Below the pieces are notes generated by a model that worked only from the letters and a program-made list of their open reading frames with translations, was not told the origin of the DNA and made no database searches. Made by a program: the position numbers and the translations under genes. Below, piece after piece: positions 1 through 8,654 of a DNA stretch of 64,000 nt; positions within the stretch are counted from its first letter, which is position 1; each line of letters starts with the position of its first letter. Location: NCBI RefSeq assembly GCF_902506495.1, contig NZ_LR733263.1:227372-291371 (forward strand), in the 5' to 3' direction. Source of the DNA: Pseudomonas sp. 8O. Lineage in GTDB: Bacteria; Pseudomonadota; Gammaproteobacteria; Pseudomonadales; Pseudomonadaceae.

Positions 1-1488
1 CTGGCCCAGCAGGGCCAGGTGCTGCACATGGAAATGCACGGCCGGCATCGGGACGGTGAAGTGCGTCTGGTCGACGTTTCCGTGCAGCCCATCGAGCTCA
101 ATGGCGTGCCCTGCCTGCTGCTCACTGCACGCGACATCAGCGAACTGAAGCAGGCGCAGGCGCAAGTACAGCACCTGGCCTACCACGATGCGTTGACCAA
201 CCTGCCCAACCGCGCCCTGCTGATGGACCGCCTGACCCAGCAGATCGCCCTGCTCAAGCGCCATGATCTGCGCGGCGCCCTGCTGTTTCTCGACCTCGAC
301 CACTTCAAGCACATCAACGATTCACTCGGCCACCCCGTCGGCGACTCCGTGCTGCGTCTGGTCACCGCACGCCTGGAAGCCAGCGTGCGCCTCGAAGACA
401 CCGTGGCCCGCCTGGGCGGCGACGAATTCGTGGTGCTGCTCTCCGGCCTGGAGGGCAAGCGCTCGGAGGTCACCCGCCATGTCCGCCAGGTCGCCGACAA
501 GCTGCGCCAGTTGCTCGCCGAACCGATGCTGCTGGACGGCCACCGCCTGCAGGTGACCCCGAGCATCGGCGTCGCCCTGATTCCCGATCACGGCAATACT
601 CCGGCGGATCTGCTCAAGCGCGCCGATATCGCCCTCTACCGCGCCAAGGATTCCGGACGTAACGCCATCCAGCTGTTCCGCACCACCATGCAGGAAGCGG
701 CCAGCGCACGTCTGCGTCTGGAGAACGATCTGCGCCTGGCCCTGGCACGCGGCGAATTCGAACTGCACTTCCAGCCCCAGGTGGACGCTCGTGATGGCCA
801 GGTGGTCGGCGCCGAGGCACTGCTGCGCTGGCAGCATCCGCAACTGGGCCCCCAGTCGCCCGCGCAGTTCATCCAGGTGCTGGAAGAAAGCGGGCTGATC
901 GTCGAAGTCGGTGGCTGGGTGCTGGCCGAGGCCTGCCATTTCTGCTCCCAGCTACTCGCGGGTGGCTTGATCGACAGCGAACGCTTCAGCCTGTGCGTCA
1001 ATATCAGCCCTCGCCAGTTCCGCCAGCACGATTTCGTCGAACGGGTCGCGACCAGCCTGCGCGACAGCCAACTGCCCAACGCAATGCTCAAGCTGGAGAT
1101 CACCGAAGGCATCGTCATTCAGAACATCGATGACACCGTCGGCAAGATGCTGCGCCTGAAGAAGCACGGCGTCAGCTTCGCCATGGACGATTTCGGCACG
1201 GGCTACAGTTCGCTGACCTATCTCAAGCGCCTGCCGGTGGACATGCTGAAGATCGACCAGTCCTTCGTGCGTGACGCCACCAACGACCCCAACGATGCCG
1301 AGATCATCCGAGCAATCGTCGCCATGGCGCGCAGCCTGGGCCTGGCGCTGATCGCTGAGGGCGTCGAGCAGCAAGATCAACTGGACTTCCTGCAGGCGCA
1401 AGACTGCCATCTCTATCAGGGCTATCTGTTCAGCAAACCATTGCCGCAGGAAGCCTTTCGTGAACTACTGGAAAGGCAGCGACCGTAA
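1..1488 (+). CDS. PAS-GGDEF-EAL protein, cyclic-di-GMP synthesis/hydrolysis (5' end outside window)
   Basis: The reading frame is open from base 1, so the gene begins upstream; 495 residues are visible. The first ~45 residues look like the end of a PAS sensor domain (…TARDISELKQAQ). A diguanylate cyclase domain follows, with an intact GGDEF motif at 415-429 and a preceding RLED that fits the inhibitory RxxD product site. The rest is an EAL phosphodiesterase domain with EALLRW (from 814), DDFGTGYSSL, KIDQSFV and EGVE, so the usual metal and catalytic residues are present. Both halves look competent; in this family one often dominates, which sequence cannot decide. The missing N-terminus probably carries more sensory or membrane segments. 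It ends at a strong bidirectional terminator shared with ibpA. Confidence 0.93.
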   Translation: MAQQGQVLHMEMHGRHRDGEVRLVDVSVQPIELNGVPCLLLTARDISELKQAQAQVQHLAYHDALTNLPNRALLMDRLTQQIALLKRHDLRGALLFLDLDHFKHINDSLGHPVGDSVLRLVTARLEASVRLEDTVARLGGDEFVVLLSGLEGKRSEVTRHVRQVADKLRQLLAEPMLLDGHRLQVTPSIGVALIPDHGNTPADLLKRADIALYRAKDSGRNAIQLFRTTMQEAASARLRLENDLRLALARGEFELHFQPQVDARDGQVVGAEALLRWQHPQLGPQSPAQFIQVLEESGLIVEVGGWVLAEACHFCSQLLAGGLIDSERFSLCVNISPRQFRQHDFVERVATSLRDSQLPNAMLKLEITEGIVIQNIDDTVGKMLRLKKHGVSFAMDDFGTGYSSLTYLKRLPVDMLKIDQSFVRDATNDPNDAEIIRAIVAMARSLGLALIAEGVEQQDQLDFLQAQDCHLYQGYLFSKPLPQEAFRELLERQRP

Positions 1489-1561
1489 CCGGACAGCACT
1501 CTCGGTGCGCACAGCGCATCTTACCGACGAAACAGCCGGAACCAGACTTTTGCCTGAAGTG

Positions 1562-1589
1562 AAAAAGGCGCCCCAAGGGGCGCCTTTTT
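1562..1589. terminator. Bidirectional intrinsic terminator
   Basis: A perfect GC-rich inverted repeat (AAGGCGCCCC, two-base loop, GGGGCGCCTT) is flanked by A and T runs, so it can end transcription both of the upstream PAS-GGDEF-EAL gene and of the convergent ibpA gene. Confidence 0.9.
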
Positions 1590-1606
1590 CATCACCAGCT
1601 ATCGAC

Positions 1607-2056
1607 TCAGCTTTCCAGCGCCGGACGCTGGCTGCCGATAGGAATGCGCTTGGCCTTGGCCTCTTCCGGCACGATGCGCTCCAGCTCGACATGGAGCAGG
1701 CCATTGGCCAGGTTGGCGCCCTTGACCTCGATATGGTCAGCCAGGCGGAACGACAGCTTGAATGCACGCTGGGCGATGCCCTGATGCAGGTAGCTGATGC
1801 TCTCGGCGCTGCGGTCACGCTTGTTGCCGACCACGGTCAGCACGCCACGCTCGACCTGCAACTCCAGGTCGTCTTCCTCGAAGCCGGCAGCCGCGACCAC
1901 GATGCGGTAGTGGTCCTCGCCATGCTTCTCGACGTTGTAGGGCGGGTAGGAACTGCCGGCGTCATTGCTGCGCAGGGCAGATTCGAAAAGATCGTTGAAA
2001 CGGTCGAAACCGACAGACTGGCGAAACAGTGGGGCCAGAGACAGTACGTTGCTCAT
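1607..2056 (-). CDS. ibpA: Small heat-shock protein, Hsp20/IbpA family
   Basis: This 149-residue protein has an alpha-crystallin domain (about residues 35-130: YPPYNVEK, RIVVAAAGF, LQVERGVLTVVGNK) and a short C-terminal tail with an RIPI motif of the I-x-I type that joins dimers into oligomers. It is a cytoplasmic ATP-independent holdase that binds unfolding proteins for DnaK/ClpB to refold. Length matches IbpA. The ATG is preceded by an AGGAG ribosome site seven bases away that is itself folded into a predicted thermometer hairpin, and a sigma-32-like promoter lies upstream, so both transcription and translation should rise on heating. It stands alone as a single-gene unit ended by a strong terminator. 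Confidence 0.95.
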   Translation of the reverse strand: MSNVLSLAPLFRQSVGFDRFNDLFESALRSNDAGSSYPPYNVEKHGEDHYRIVVAAAGFEEDDLELQVERGVLTVVGNKRDRSAESISYLHQGIAQRAFKLSFRLADHIEVKGANLANGLLHVELERIVPEEAKAKRIPIGSQRPALES

Positions 2057-2118
2057 GAGTAATCTCCTGAAATTTCAGCAAGTGTCATATCGCGGAACCC
2101 GACTTCGGCATCCCGCAG
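2057..2118 (-). promoter_or_regulatory. ROSE-type RNA thermometer in the ibpA 5' UTR
   Basis: On the transcript the bases just before ibpA read CUUGCUG, six-base loop, CAGGAG (2064-2082). CUG pairs with CAG and CUU with GAG, leaving one bulged G in the UUGCU strand opposite the ribosome site; this bulged UYGCU/AGGA pairing is the hallmark of ROSE elements known before Pseudomonas ibpA. A second hairpin built on GCGG…CCGA…CGG…CCGC precedes it, as expected for a multi-stem ROSE. Pairing is by eye and was not folded computationally. Confidence 0.8.
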
Positions 2119-2124
2119 TCACTT

Positions 2125-2152
2125 ATCTGAGGTCACTCGGACATTTTTCAAG
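2125..2152 (-). promoter_or_regulatory. Candidate sigma-32 heat-shock promoter for ibpA
   Basis: The minus strand shows CTTGAA (2147-2152), a 14-base spacer and CCTCAGAT (2125-2132), close to the sigma-32 pattern CTTGAA-N13-15-CCCCATnT. The start would fall near 2117, giving a leader of about 60 bases that matches the thermometer. Confidence 0.65.
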
Positions 2153-2227
2153 AGCTGGAAAATTGCTCACGACCAACAGGGCAAGAGGCACACATTCATG
2201 CCTGGCAGGCGGTGCGCACAGCGCACC

Positions 2228-3175
2228 CTACGGAGATGGCGCAAGCAGTTGATCGATACGCTCGCAATCCTGTTCGCGGCGCACCTCGGCGAACAGCGCG
2301 ACAGCTTCCGGATAGGTACGGGTGAGCATTGCCAGCCACTGCTTCAGCCGCCCAGGCGCATAGCGTGGCGCCAGCTTGCGCCGCGCCTGCTGCCAGAAGT
2401 CGAGCAGCAGCGGCTGCAGCTCGACCCAGCTCATTTCCTCAGGCTCTTCGCCAGCTCTGACCGCCGCGATCTGCCGCGCCAGGCCTGGACGGGACACCAG
2501 GCCACGGCCCAGCATGATGTCATCCACGCCGCTGATCTCGCGGCAGCGGCGCCAGTCGTCCAGCGTCCACACCTCGCCATTGGCGAATACCGGTACGCCG
2601 ACCACCTCCTGCACCCGCGCCACCCACTCCCAATGCGCTGGCGGCTTGTAACCCTCGACCTTGGTCCGTGCATGCACGACGATCTGGCTCGCCCCGCCCT
2701 CGGCAAGCGCTCGCGCGCAGTCCAGCGCACCCTCCTTGCCCTCGAAGCCCAAGCGCATCTTCGCCGTCACCGAAATCTCGGCCGGCACCGTGCGCCGCAC
2801 TTCACGGACGATGGCGTGCAGCAACTCCGGCTCCTTGAGCAGCACCGCGCCGCCCCGCGACTTGTTCACCGTCTTGGCCGGGCAACCGAAATTGAGATCG
2901 ATCACTGGCGCACCGAGCGTGCAGGCGAAGGCAGCGTTATCCGCCAGGCACTGCGGATCCGAGCCAAGAAACTGCACACGCATCGGCGTGCCGGCCAGGG
3001 TGCGCGCGCCGTTGAACAGCTCAGGCGCCAATTTGTGATAGGTGGCAGCCGGCAACAGCCGCTCGCTGACGCGAATGAACTCGGTGACGCACCAGTCGAT
3101 ACCGCCGACACGAGTCAGTACGTCGCGCAGAATCTCGTCGACCAGCCCCTCCATGGGCGCCAGGGCGATTTGCAT
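2228..3175 (-). CDS. dusC: tRNA-dihydrouridine(16) synthase
   Basis: This 315-residue FMN enzyme reduces uridine 16 in the D-loop of tRNAs with NADPH. It starts with the family signature APMEG, has the catalytic-loop motif [16 protein letters not shown] with the active cysteine, the FMN-site stretch [13 protein letters not shown] and [14 protein letters not shown] near the end. The GYKPPAHW segment is typical of the DusC branch rather than DusA or DusB. The start chosen is [10 protein letters not shown], which matches family N-termini; a GTG nine codons earlier (3202) is possible but would add residues not seen in relatives. It is divergent from the secreted-protein gene at 3272. Confidence 0.9.
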   Translation of the reverse strand: MQIALAPMEGLVDEILRDVLTRVGGIDWCVTEFIRVSERLLPAATYHKLAPELFNGARTLAGTPMRVQFLGSDPQCLADNAAFACTLGAPVIDLNFGCPAKTVNKSRGGAVLLKEPELLHAIVREVRRTVPAEISVTAKMRLGFEGKEGALDCARALAEGGASQIVVHARTKVEGYKPPAHWEWVARVQEVVGVPVFANGEVWTLDDWRRCREISGVDDIMLGRGLVSRPGLARQIAAVRAGEEPEEMSWVELQPLLLDFWQQARRKLAPRYAPGRLKQWLAMLTRTYPEAVALFAEVRREQDCERIDQLLAPSP

Positions 3176-3271
3176 GAGGTTGTCCGGAAAAAGGGGGCGC
3201 ACAGTTTAAGGGGTCGCGCGCGGCGCGCAAGATGGGCGACACTGGTTCCTCGCCAAACAGGGAGGCTCGCC

Positions 3272-3667
3272 ATGCGTTATCTCGCGCTGATCGTAGTGGG
3301 TATGTGCTCTTTGGGGACACAAGCCAACGAGGCTGTGCCCAGCGACATCGCCCCAATGCCTGCAGACCCGGTTGCCGATGCGCCAGCTCGCCTGATATTC
3401 AGTCGCGACAACAATGCGCCGAATGCCTGCGATGTAGAGCTCTACGTCAACCAGCAGGTAGTGGCGAAACTCGGCCCCGGCGAGCACACCAGCCTGGACC
3501 TGCCCAGCGGCGAACTGAGCGTCGCGGTGGCCATGTCGCCAGATGGCTATTGCGCTGGCCGCGGGCCGGATGTGTCGCAATCGGTACTGCTGCGCCCCGG
3601 TGAAACCCGCCAGTTCGAGGTCATGGTCGAGCCAGAGCAGGTATTTCTCGCACCAGTGATCGACTGA
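3272..3667 (+). CDS. Small secreted protein of unknown function
   Basis: A 131-residue protein begins with a typical signal peptide (hydrophobic residues 3-14, likely cut after TQA near residue 18), so it is probably periplasmic. A clear GGAGG-like ribosome site (GGGAGG) precedes the ATG, which supports this start although the reading frame is open much further upstream, antisense to dusC. The mature part contains two cysteines (CDVELYVN and YCAGRG) that could form a disulfide and has a beta-rich look: LPSGELSVAVAM and LLRPGETRQFEVMV resemble small immunoglobulin-like or PEGA-type folds. I do not recognise a named family. Confidence 0.75.
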   Translation: MRYLALIVVGMCSLGTQANEAVPSDIAPMPADPVADAPARLIFSRDNNAPNACDVELYVNQQVVAKLGPGEHTSLDLPSGELSVAVAMSPDGYCAGRGPDVSQSVLLRPGETRQFEVMVEPEQVFLAPVID

Positions 3668-3673
3668 GCGGGC

Positions 3674-4123
3674 TTACAGCTCCAGCGGATAGGGCTGCAT
3701 CAGCGCCTTGCCATAACCTTCGACGAACTCCGTTGGCATACGCTTGGGGCGACCGCTGGACAGTTCGATGCAGACAAAGGTGGTCTTGGCACGCAGCAAG
3801 GTCGCGCCATCTTCCGGGCGCACCAGCTGGAAGCGCCGATCCATCTTCAGACGCTGGTCGGACTCGACGATCCAGGTCGCCATCTGCAGATGCTGCCCGT
3901 CATAGGCACTGGCCAGATAATCGATCTCATGACGCACCACGGCCATGGCCCGGTCCAGGCGGCGATACTCGACCAGATCCAGCCCCAGGAACTGCGAATG
4001 CCGCCAGGCGCAGCGCTCCAGCCAACTGACGTACACCGCATTGTTGGCATGACCGAGGCCGTCGATGTCCTCGGCGCTCACTTCGATATCGATGACGAAG
4101 GGACTTGGTAGCTCCCAGTTCAT
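3674..4123 (-). CDS. Acyl-CoA thioesterase, 4HBT hot-dog family
   Basis: The 149-residue protein has the single hot-dog fold signature of 4-hydroxybenzoyl-CoA-type thioesterases: DIDGLGHANNAVYVSWLE near residues 14-31 carries the catalytic Asp/His/Asn region, followed by RHEIDYLASAYDG and a C-terminal strand. It probably hydrolyses an acyl-CoA in the cytoplasm; the substrate cannot be told. The start MNWELPS is preceded by GGAGG with seven bases of spacing, better than the alternative codon 12 residues upstream. It converges on the small secreted gene with a six-base gap. Confidence 0.85.
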   Translation of the reverse strand: MNWELPSPFVIDIEVSAEDIDGLGHANNAVYVSWLERCAWRHSQFLGLDLVEYRRLDRAMAVVRHEIDYLASAYDGQHLQMATWIVESDQRLKMDRRFQLVRPEDGATLLRAKTTFVCIELSSGRPKRMPTEFVEGYGKALMQPYPLEL

Positions 4124-4326
4124 GACTGTACCTCCAGGTTTGCAGCCAGCACGCGGCAAGCTGATCGATCCGATTCAAGAGCGTGGCCGCCAGCATCCCG
4201 GGCGACCGTTCGGCCAGGTGCCGCATGATACGCCGCGTAGCCTTTCCATGCAGCGCCGAGCTTTCATCGCATCATCGCCGCGCGCCATAATGCAGCGCAC
4301 TCGCCTGAGAGCCCGAGAACGAGCAA

Positions 4327-6189
4327 TTGACTGCCATCCTGCGCCTATTGATGCTTTTGCTGCTGCCAGCGCTGACCTGGGCAGAAAGCCTGCCGCTGCC
4401 GATCGGTCAGGCGCAGACACTGCCCGGTCCCTATATGCACGTCTGGGAGGACCCGGACGGCCAGGCCGACTTCATGGATGTCAGCGCACTCCCCGACTCC
4501 GCCTGGCAGGTCGTCGCCCGGCGCGATGCCAGCTTCGGCTACAGCGGCAACACCTATTGGCTGCGTCTGGATGTGCACAATCCGCACAACCGCTCGTTTG
4601 GCTGGGTCCTGCTGATCGGCAATCCCTTGCTGGATCAACTCGACGCCTACGGCCTGGACGGCAAGCGCATCTACCGCGCCGGCGACCAGCGCCCCTTTGA
4701 CTGGCGCTGGGTCGCACACCGGCAACTGGTACTCCCCCTCACCCTGGAGTCTGGCGAGCAGCAGCGCATCTGGCTGCGCATGCAAACCGATGGCTCGGCG
4801 AACCTCAGCGCCAGCCTGATGACGCGCGAAGCCTTCGACCTCCAGGAACAGCGCAGCCTGTTGCTACAAGGCCTGTTCTTCGGCGCCCTGATCGCGATGC
4901 TGATCTATAACCTGAGCATTTTCTGCATCACTCGCGATCGCAACTACCTCTGGTACAGCCTGTTCGTCGCCAGCTTCAGCCTCTACCAGTTCATTCAACT
5001 CGGCTTCGCCCTGCAATGGCTGTGGCCCAACGCCCTGAGCTGGCATCAACTGAGCTTCCCGCTCAGCTCGGCACTGGCGACACTGTTCGGCATTCACTTC
5101 ACCTACGGCGTGCTGGAACTGGACAAGGCCGCGCGGCCTTACCGCTGGGTCGCCAACACACTCAAGGCATTCGCCTGGTTGGTGCTGGGCATGGCGCTGT
5201 TTGGCCCCTACGCACCAGCCCTGATCGGCAGCTTCGTGCTGGTGGTCGCCTGCGCCGTGGCTGCCTTCATCATCACCCTGCTGCGCTGGCGGGGCGGTTA
5301 CGCGGCCGCGCGCCTGTTCGCCCTGGGCTGGTTCGTGCTGATTGCTGCCAGCCTTGCCAGCATCCTCACCGGCACAGGGCTGCTGCCTTACTCGCTGCTG
5401 ACCCTGCATGCCCAGCAGATCGGCGGCCTGATCGAGATGACAGTGTTCTCCATCGCCCTGGCCTCACGTATCCGCCACGCGCAGGAAGCAGAACGCCTGG
5501 CCCAGGCCAAACTGATCGACCAGGAACGCCGCCTGCGCACCGAGCAGACCAGGCACCTGGAACTGCAGACGCAGATCAGCGAAAGCCTGGAACAGCGCGT
5601 ACAGGAGCGTACCGCGACCCTGCAGGACACCCTGCATCAACTGTCCAGCGCCAACCTGCGCCTGGCCGAACTGAATCGTCGCGACGGACTCACCGGCCTG
5701 TTCAATCGCCAGACACTCAGCGAAGAACTGGCACGCGCCTGCGCCCGCGCCGAGCGCAGCCGACAGTCGCTGGCGGTATTGATGCTGGATCTGGATCACT
5801 TCAAGCAGGTCAATGATCGCTACGGCCACCTGGCTGGCGATGCCTGCCTGCGTCATGCGGCCCAGCGCATTCAACAACGCCTGCGCAGCAGCGATCTGCT
5901 GGCACGCTTCGGCGGCGAAGAGTTCGCCGCCCTGCTCGACAGCACGGATCTGACCGGCGCACTCGATCTGGCCGAGCGACTGCGCGAGGACCTCGCGCAA
6001 AACCCTTGCATCTATCAACAAACGCCGATAGCGCTGAGTATGAGTATCGGCCTGTACGCCGGAGTACCGAGCGACCCCGGCTGCGGCGAGCAATGGCTGG
6101 AACTGGCAGACCGTGCCCTGTATAGCGCCAAGGCAAGCGGTCGCAACCGTGTAGTCAGTTACGAAGCCAGCGCCTTCAACGACGTCTGA
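4327..6189 (+). CDS. Membrane diguanylate cyclase with 7TMR-DISM sensor module
   Basis: The 620-residue protein has an N-terminal signal sequence, a periplasmic 7TMR-DISMED2-like beta domain (~residues 25-170, with SGNTYWLRLDVHN), seven hydrophobic helices (~180-380), a coiled coil (~385-445) and a C-terminal GGDEF domain. GGEEF lies at residues 529-533 with the inhibitory RSSD at 520-523, so it should make c-di-GMP and be product-inhibited. The start is a TTG with no strong ribosome site; the ATG at 4350 is an alternative that would shorten the signal peptide. Its last 31 bases overlap the end of the convergent hydrolase gene. Confidence 0.9.
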   Translation: MTAILRLLMLLLLPALTWAESLPLPIGQAQTLPGPYMHVWEDPDGQADFMDVSALPDSAWQVVARRDASFGYSGNTYWLRLDVHNPHNRSFGWVLLIGNPLLDQLDAYGLDGKRIYRAGDQRPFDWRWVAHRQLVLPLTLESGEQQRIWLRMQTDGSANLSASLMTREAFDLQEQRSLLLQGLFFGALIAMLIYNLSIFCITRDRNYLWYSLFVASFSLYQFIQLGFALQWLWPNALSWHQLSFPLSSALATLFGIHFTYGVLELDKAARPYRWVANTLKAFAWLVLGMALFGPYAPALIGSFVLVVACAVAAFIITLLRWRGGYAAARLFALGWFVLIAASLASILTGTGLLPYSLLTLHAQQIGGLIEMTVFSIALASRIRHAQEAERLAQAKLIDQERRLRTEQTRHLELQTQISESLEQRVQERTATLQDTLHQLSSANLRLAELNRRDGLTGLFNRQTLSEELARACARAERSRQSLAVLMLDLDHFKQVNDRYGHLAGDACLRHAAQRIQQRLRSSDLLARFGGEEFAALLDSTDLTGALDLAERLREDLAQNPCIYQQTPIALSMSIGLYAGVPSDPGCGEQWLELADRALYSAKASGRNRVVSYEASAFNDV

Positions 6190-6998
6190 GGCACCGTATC
6201 CAGCAACTCGAGCACGGCCTGCAGAAGCAACGGATCGCTCAGCAGACGCTGATGCCCACCCGCAGGCAGGCGCAGCAGCTGGCTGTCGAACCAGGCCTTG
6301 TGGATCAGATCGGCTTCGCTCGCCGGCACCACCTGATCATCCGCGGCATGCACGATCAGACCCGGCAGTTCCAGCTGATAACGCTGCACGTCGAGATGCG
6401 CGGCCGGGATGCCGGCGGTCTTTTCCACCTGATGCACGAAATGCGCACGCGCTTCGGCAGGCAACCCCATGAATCGAGCGAAGCCGCGCAACAGCCCCAG
6501 GATACGGCTCGGCGCGGCGATGGTCACCAGGGTCTCGCTGCGCAAGCCCATTTGCGTGGCCAGCAGCGCGCTGGCCCCTCCCATCGAGTGACCGATCACG
6601 GCGCGTAGCGGCGGCAACTCACTGGCCGCCTCGAGCAGCGCACGTGCGAACAGCACCACATTGGCCTCACGCCCCGGCGATTGACCATGGGCGGGCGCGT
6701 CCAGTGCGACGACACCATAACCCGCATCGACAAGGCCGCGAATCAGCAGCGCGAACTGGGTCGGGCGCCCCTCCCAGCCATGCATCAGCAACACTGTAGG
6801 GCCGCTGCCCCAACGCAACGCAGAGAGACCGAAACGCAGAGTAATGCGCTCTGAACTTGCCAGCAGCGGCAGCTCCCAATCTCGCGGCGACGAAGTGCGC
6901 GGCGTCATGAAACGTTCGCGCAAACGACTGGCGATCAGTTGCGGCGCCACTCTACCCAGCGTTGCATTGACACCACGGACCCAGGTCATCTGGTTCAT
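6159..6998 (-). CDS. Alpha/beta hydrolase
   Basis: A 279-residue single-domain hydrolase with the nucleophile elbow GHSMGG, a catalytic Asp in HAADDQVVP and a histidine in GGHQRLL near the C-terminus, plus MHGW before the oxyanion hole. Substrate unknown; cytoplasmic, no signal peptide. The start MNQMTW is supported by GGAGAGGG just upstream; a GTG nine codons earlier is less likely. It lies 23 bases after the TetR gene on the same strand, so the regulator probably controls it. Its 3' end overlaps the diguanylate cyclase by 31 bases tail to tail. Confidence 0.87.
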   Translation of the reverse strand: MNQMTWVRGVNATLGRVAPQLIASRLRERFMTPRTSSPRDWELPLLASSERITLRFGLSALRWGSGPTVLLMHGWEGRPTQFALLIRGLVDAGYGVVALDAPAHGQSPGREANVVLFARALLEAASELPPLRAVIGHSMGGASALLATQMGLRSETLVTIAAPSRILGLLRGFARFMGLPAEARAHFVHQVEKTAGIPAAHLDVQRYQLELPGLIVHAADDQVVPASEADLIHKAWFDSQLLRLPAGGHQRLLSDPLLLQAVLELLDTVPQTSLKALAS

Positions 6999-7021
6999 CA
7001 CCCTCTCCTTCACGCTTGATT

Positions 7022-7561
7022 TCACACAACTGCCGACTTGGCAGCACGCAACACCCGGTCGGACAATTCGCCAGGCCCCAAGGCCCGCGCCAGCGCCAGA
7101 CCACCTATCATCAGCGCCAAGTCAGCCAGCGCCACATCGCCCTCTTCCGGCGCCCCGCTCATTTGCGCGGTCATCAACTCGATGTGTTCAGCCAGGGTCT
7201 GGCGAAAACCATCCGGCAACCGCGCAATTTCCGCCAGCGAACTCGGTAGCGGGCAGCGCTCGTCATTGTCGTCACGGTGCCTGCGCGAAAGGTAGAACGC
7301 GGCCAAGAGCACTCGGCGCTCTCTACCTGTCAGGCTCTGATCGACCTGCGCCAGTCGCTCGCGCCGCACCCGCAGCAACAGGCGAAAGGCCTCGAGCATC
7401 AGCGCGTCCTTGCTGGCGAAGTGCGCATAGAAGCCGCCGACCGTCAGACCCGCTTCCGCCATGACCTCAGCCACCGCCGGGTCACCAGGCCCGCGCTCTG
7501 CGAGCACTCGCCCTGCCGCAGCGAGAATGCGCTTACGAGTTTCACTCTTGCGTTCGCTCAT
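7022..7561 (-). CDS. TetR-family repressor
   Basis: The 179-residue protein has an N-terminal helix-turn-helix (TRKRILAAAGRVLAERG…VAEVMAEAGLTVGGFYAHFASKDAL) followed by a helical ligand-binding half. AGLTVGGFYAHF is the recognition-helix region typical of TetR. It is cotranscribed with the downstream hydrolase gene (23-base gap), which suggests local control of that gene in response to a small effector that is not identifiable. The AT-rich stretch just upstream (7580-7615) containing ATACAATATTACGACCATCATATTA is a plausible operator/promoter area. Confidence 0.88.
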   Translation of the reverse strand: MSERKSETRKRILAAAGRVLAERGPGDPAVAEVMAEAGLTVGGFYAHFASKDALMLEAFRLLLRVRRERLAQVDQSLTGRERRVLLAAFYLSRRHRDDNDERCPLPSSLAEIARLPDGFRQTLAEHIELMTAQMSGAPEEGDVALADLALMIGGLALARALGPGELSDRVLRAAKSAVV

Positions 7562-7687
7562 GATCGCGCCCTTGATATGATGAATACAATATTACGACCA
7601 TCATATTAATTTGCAAGTCAGCTGTTCGACCGCCGGTCAGCATTACCAGGCAGCCGCACCAGCATCGGAAAAAGAAGGGGCGAAAAC

Positions 7688-7719
7688 AAAAAGGGGCCAC
7701 TTCCGAAGAAGTGACCCCT
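7688..7719 (-). terminator. Terminator of the tRNA-Ala/Glu operon
   Basis: On the minus strand AGGGGTCACTTC, TTCG loop, GAAGTGGCCCCT is followed by a run of T. It sits just after the last tRNA-Glu and ends the six-tRNA transcript. Confidence 0.9.
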
Positions 7720-7745
7720 GGGTCCCGCAAACGCGGCAAGAAAAA

Positions 7746-7821
7746 TGGCGTCCCCTAGGGGACTCGAACCCCTGTTACCGCCGTGAAAGGGCGGTGTCCT
7801 AGGCCACTAGACGAAGGGGAC
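7746..7821 (-). tRNA. tRNA-Glu (TTC), copy 3 of 3
   Basis: A 76-base tRNA including encoded CCA. The acceptor stem GTCCCCT pairs with AGGGGAC, anticodon TTC sits in the CCCTTTCACGG loop region and GGTTCGAGTCC forms the T arm. The sequence matches the other two copies in this cluster. Confidence 0.97.
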
Positions 7822-7836
7822 GAAACCTTCGAACGA

Positions 7837-7861
7837 CAAGGCCAGCACTAGGCTGGCCTTG
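7837..7861 (-). repeat. Inter-tRNA hairpin, copy 2
   Basis: A perfect 10-bp stem (CAAGGCCAGC/GCTGGCCTTG) with a 5-base loop lies between tRNA-Ala and tRNA-Glu. There is no T-run, so it is more likely a processing or stability element than a terminator. The same hairpin occurs at 8084-8108. Confidence 0.8.
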
Positions 7862-7869
7862 AGTGTGAT

Positions 7870-7945
<76 letters not shown>

Positions 7946-7992
7946 GAAACCTTGCGGTCGGTTCGCAACACTTGAGCGCTGCGACTGGAAAA

Positions 7993-8068
7993 TGGCGTCC
8001 CCTAGGGGACTCGAACCCCTGTTACCGCCGTGAAAGGGCGGTGTCCTAGGCCACTAGACGAAGGGGAC
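7993..8068 (-). tRNA. tRNA-Glu (TTC), copy 2 of 3
   Basis: Identical in sequence to the copy at 7746-7821, including the CCA end; cognate of the nearby GltX enzyme. Confidence 0.97.
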
Positions 8069-8083
8069 AAAACCTTCGAAGAA

Positions 8084-8108
8084 CAAGGCCAGCACTAGGC
8101 TGGCCTTG
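8084..8108 (-). repeat. Inter-tRNA hairpin, copy 1
   Basis: Same 10-bp stem and ACTAG-type loop as at 7837-7861, again between a tRNA-Ala and a tRNA-Glu. It is missing between the first pair of the operon, so the Ala-Glu unit probably spread by duplication that included this hairpin. Confidence 0.8.
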
Positions 8109-8116
8109 TCAGTGTT

Positions 8117-8192
<76 letters not shown>

Positions 8193-8241
8193 GAAACCTT
8201 TCGGTCTGGCTGTAGCGCCTGAGCGCTACGGCTGGAATAAT

Positions 8242-8317
8242 TGGCGTCCCCTAGGGGACTCGAACCCCTGTTACCGCCGTGAAAGGGCGGTGTCCTAGGC
8301 CACTAGACGAAGGGGAC
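8242..8317 (-). tRNA. tRNA-Glu (TTC), copy 1 of 3
   Basis: Identical to the other two tRNA-Glu copies, with encoded CCA and anticodon TTC. The spacer to the preceding tRNA-Ala differs from the spacers of the other two pairs. Confidence 0.97.
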
Positions 8318-8378
8318 GCAAAACCCCTGATCGTGAACCGACTTACATCGATTCTGGCACTCCCGAAGGAGCCGAGAT

Positions 8379-8454
<76 letters not shown>

Positions 8455-8472
8455 ATCTCGAGGACGGGGCGC

Positions 8473-8501
8473 ATGTTAAGAGCGCCCCGAATGGCTGTCA
8501 A
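8473..8501 (-). promoter_or_regulatory. Sigma-70 promoter of the tRNA operon
   Basis: The minus strand shows a perfect -35 TTGACA (8496-8501), a 17-base spacer and -10 TAACAT (8473-8478). The bases between -10 and the tRNA are GC-rich (GCGCCCC), the discriminator type found at stringently controlled stable-RNA promoters. Confidence 0.9.
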
Positions 8502-8654
8502 CAACATTTTTCCTGCCAGCCCAAAGTTTTTGCCACTAGAACAATTACTTAGAGCCAACCCGACAATCAAACGCCGACCTGACCCTAGGGTACGCCGCGC
8601 GCACCGATGCTCAACGGCACGACACCTGGCGCACACAGCGCCCCTACAAAGCCA

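Noticed and set aside
2198..3271. Long plus-strand open frame running into the small secreted gene
   Set aside because: It is antisense to dusC, which has clear family motifs; only the last 131 codons, with their own ribosome site and signal peptide, are kept.
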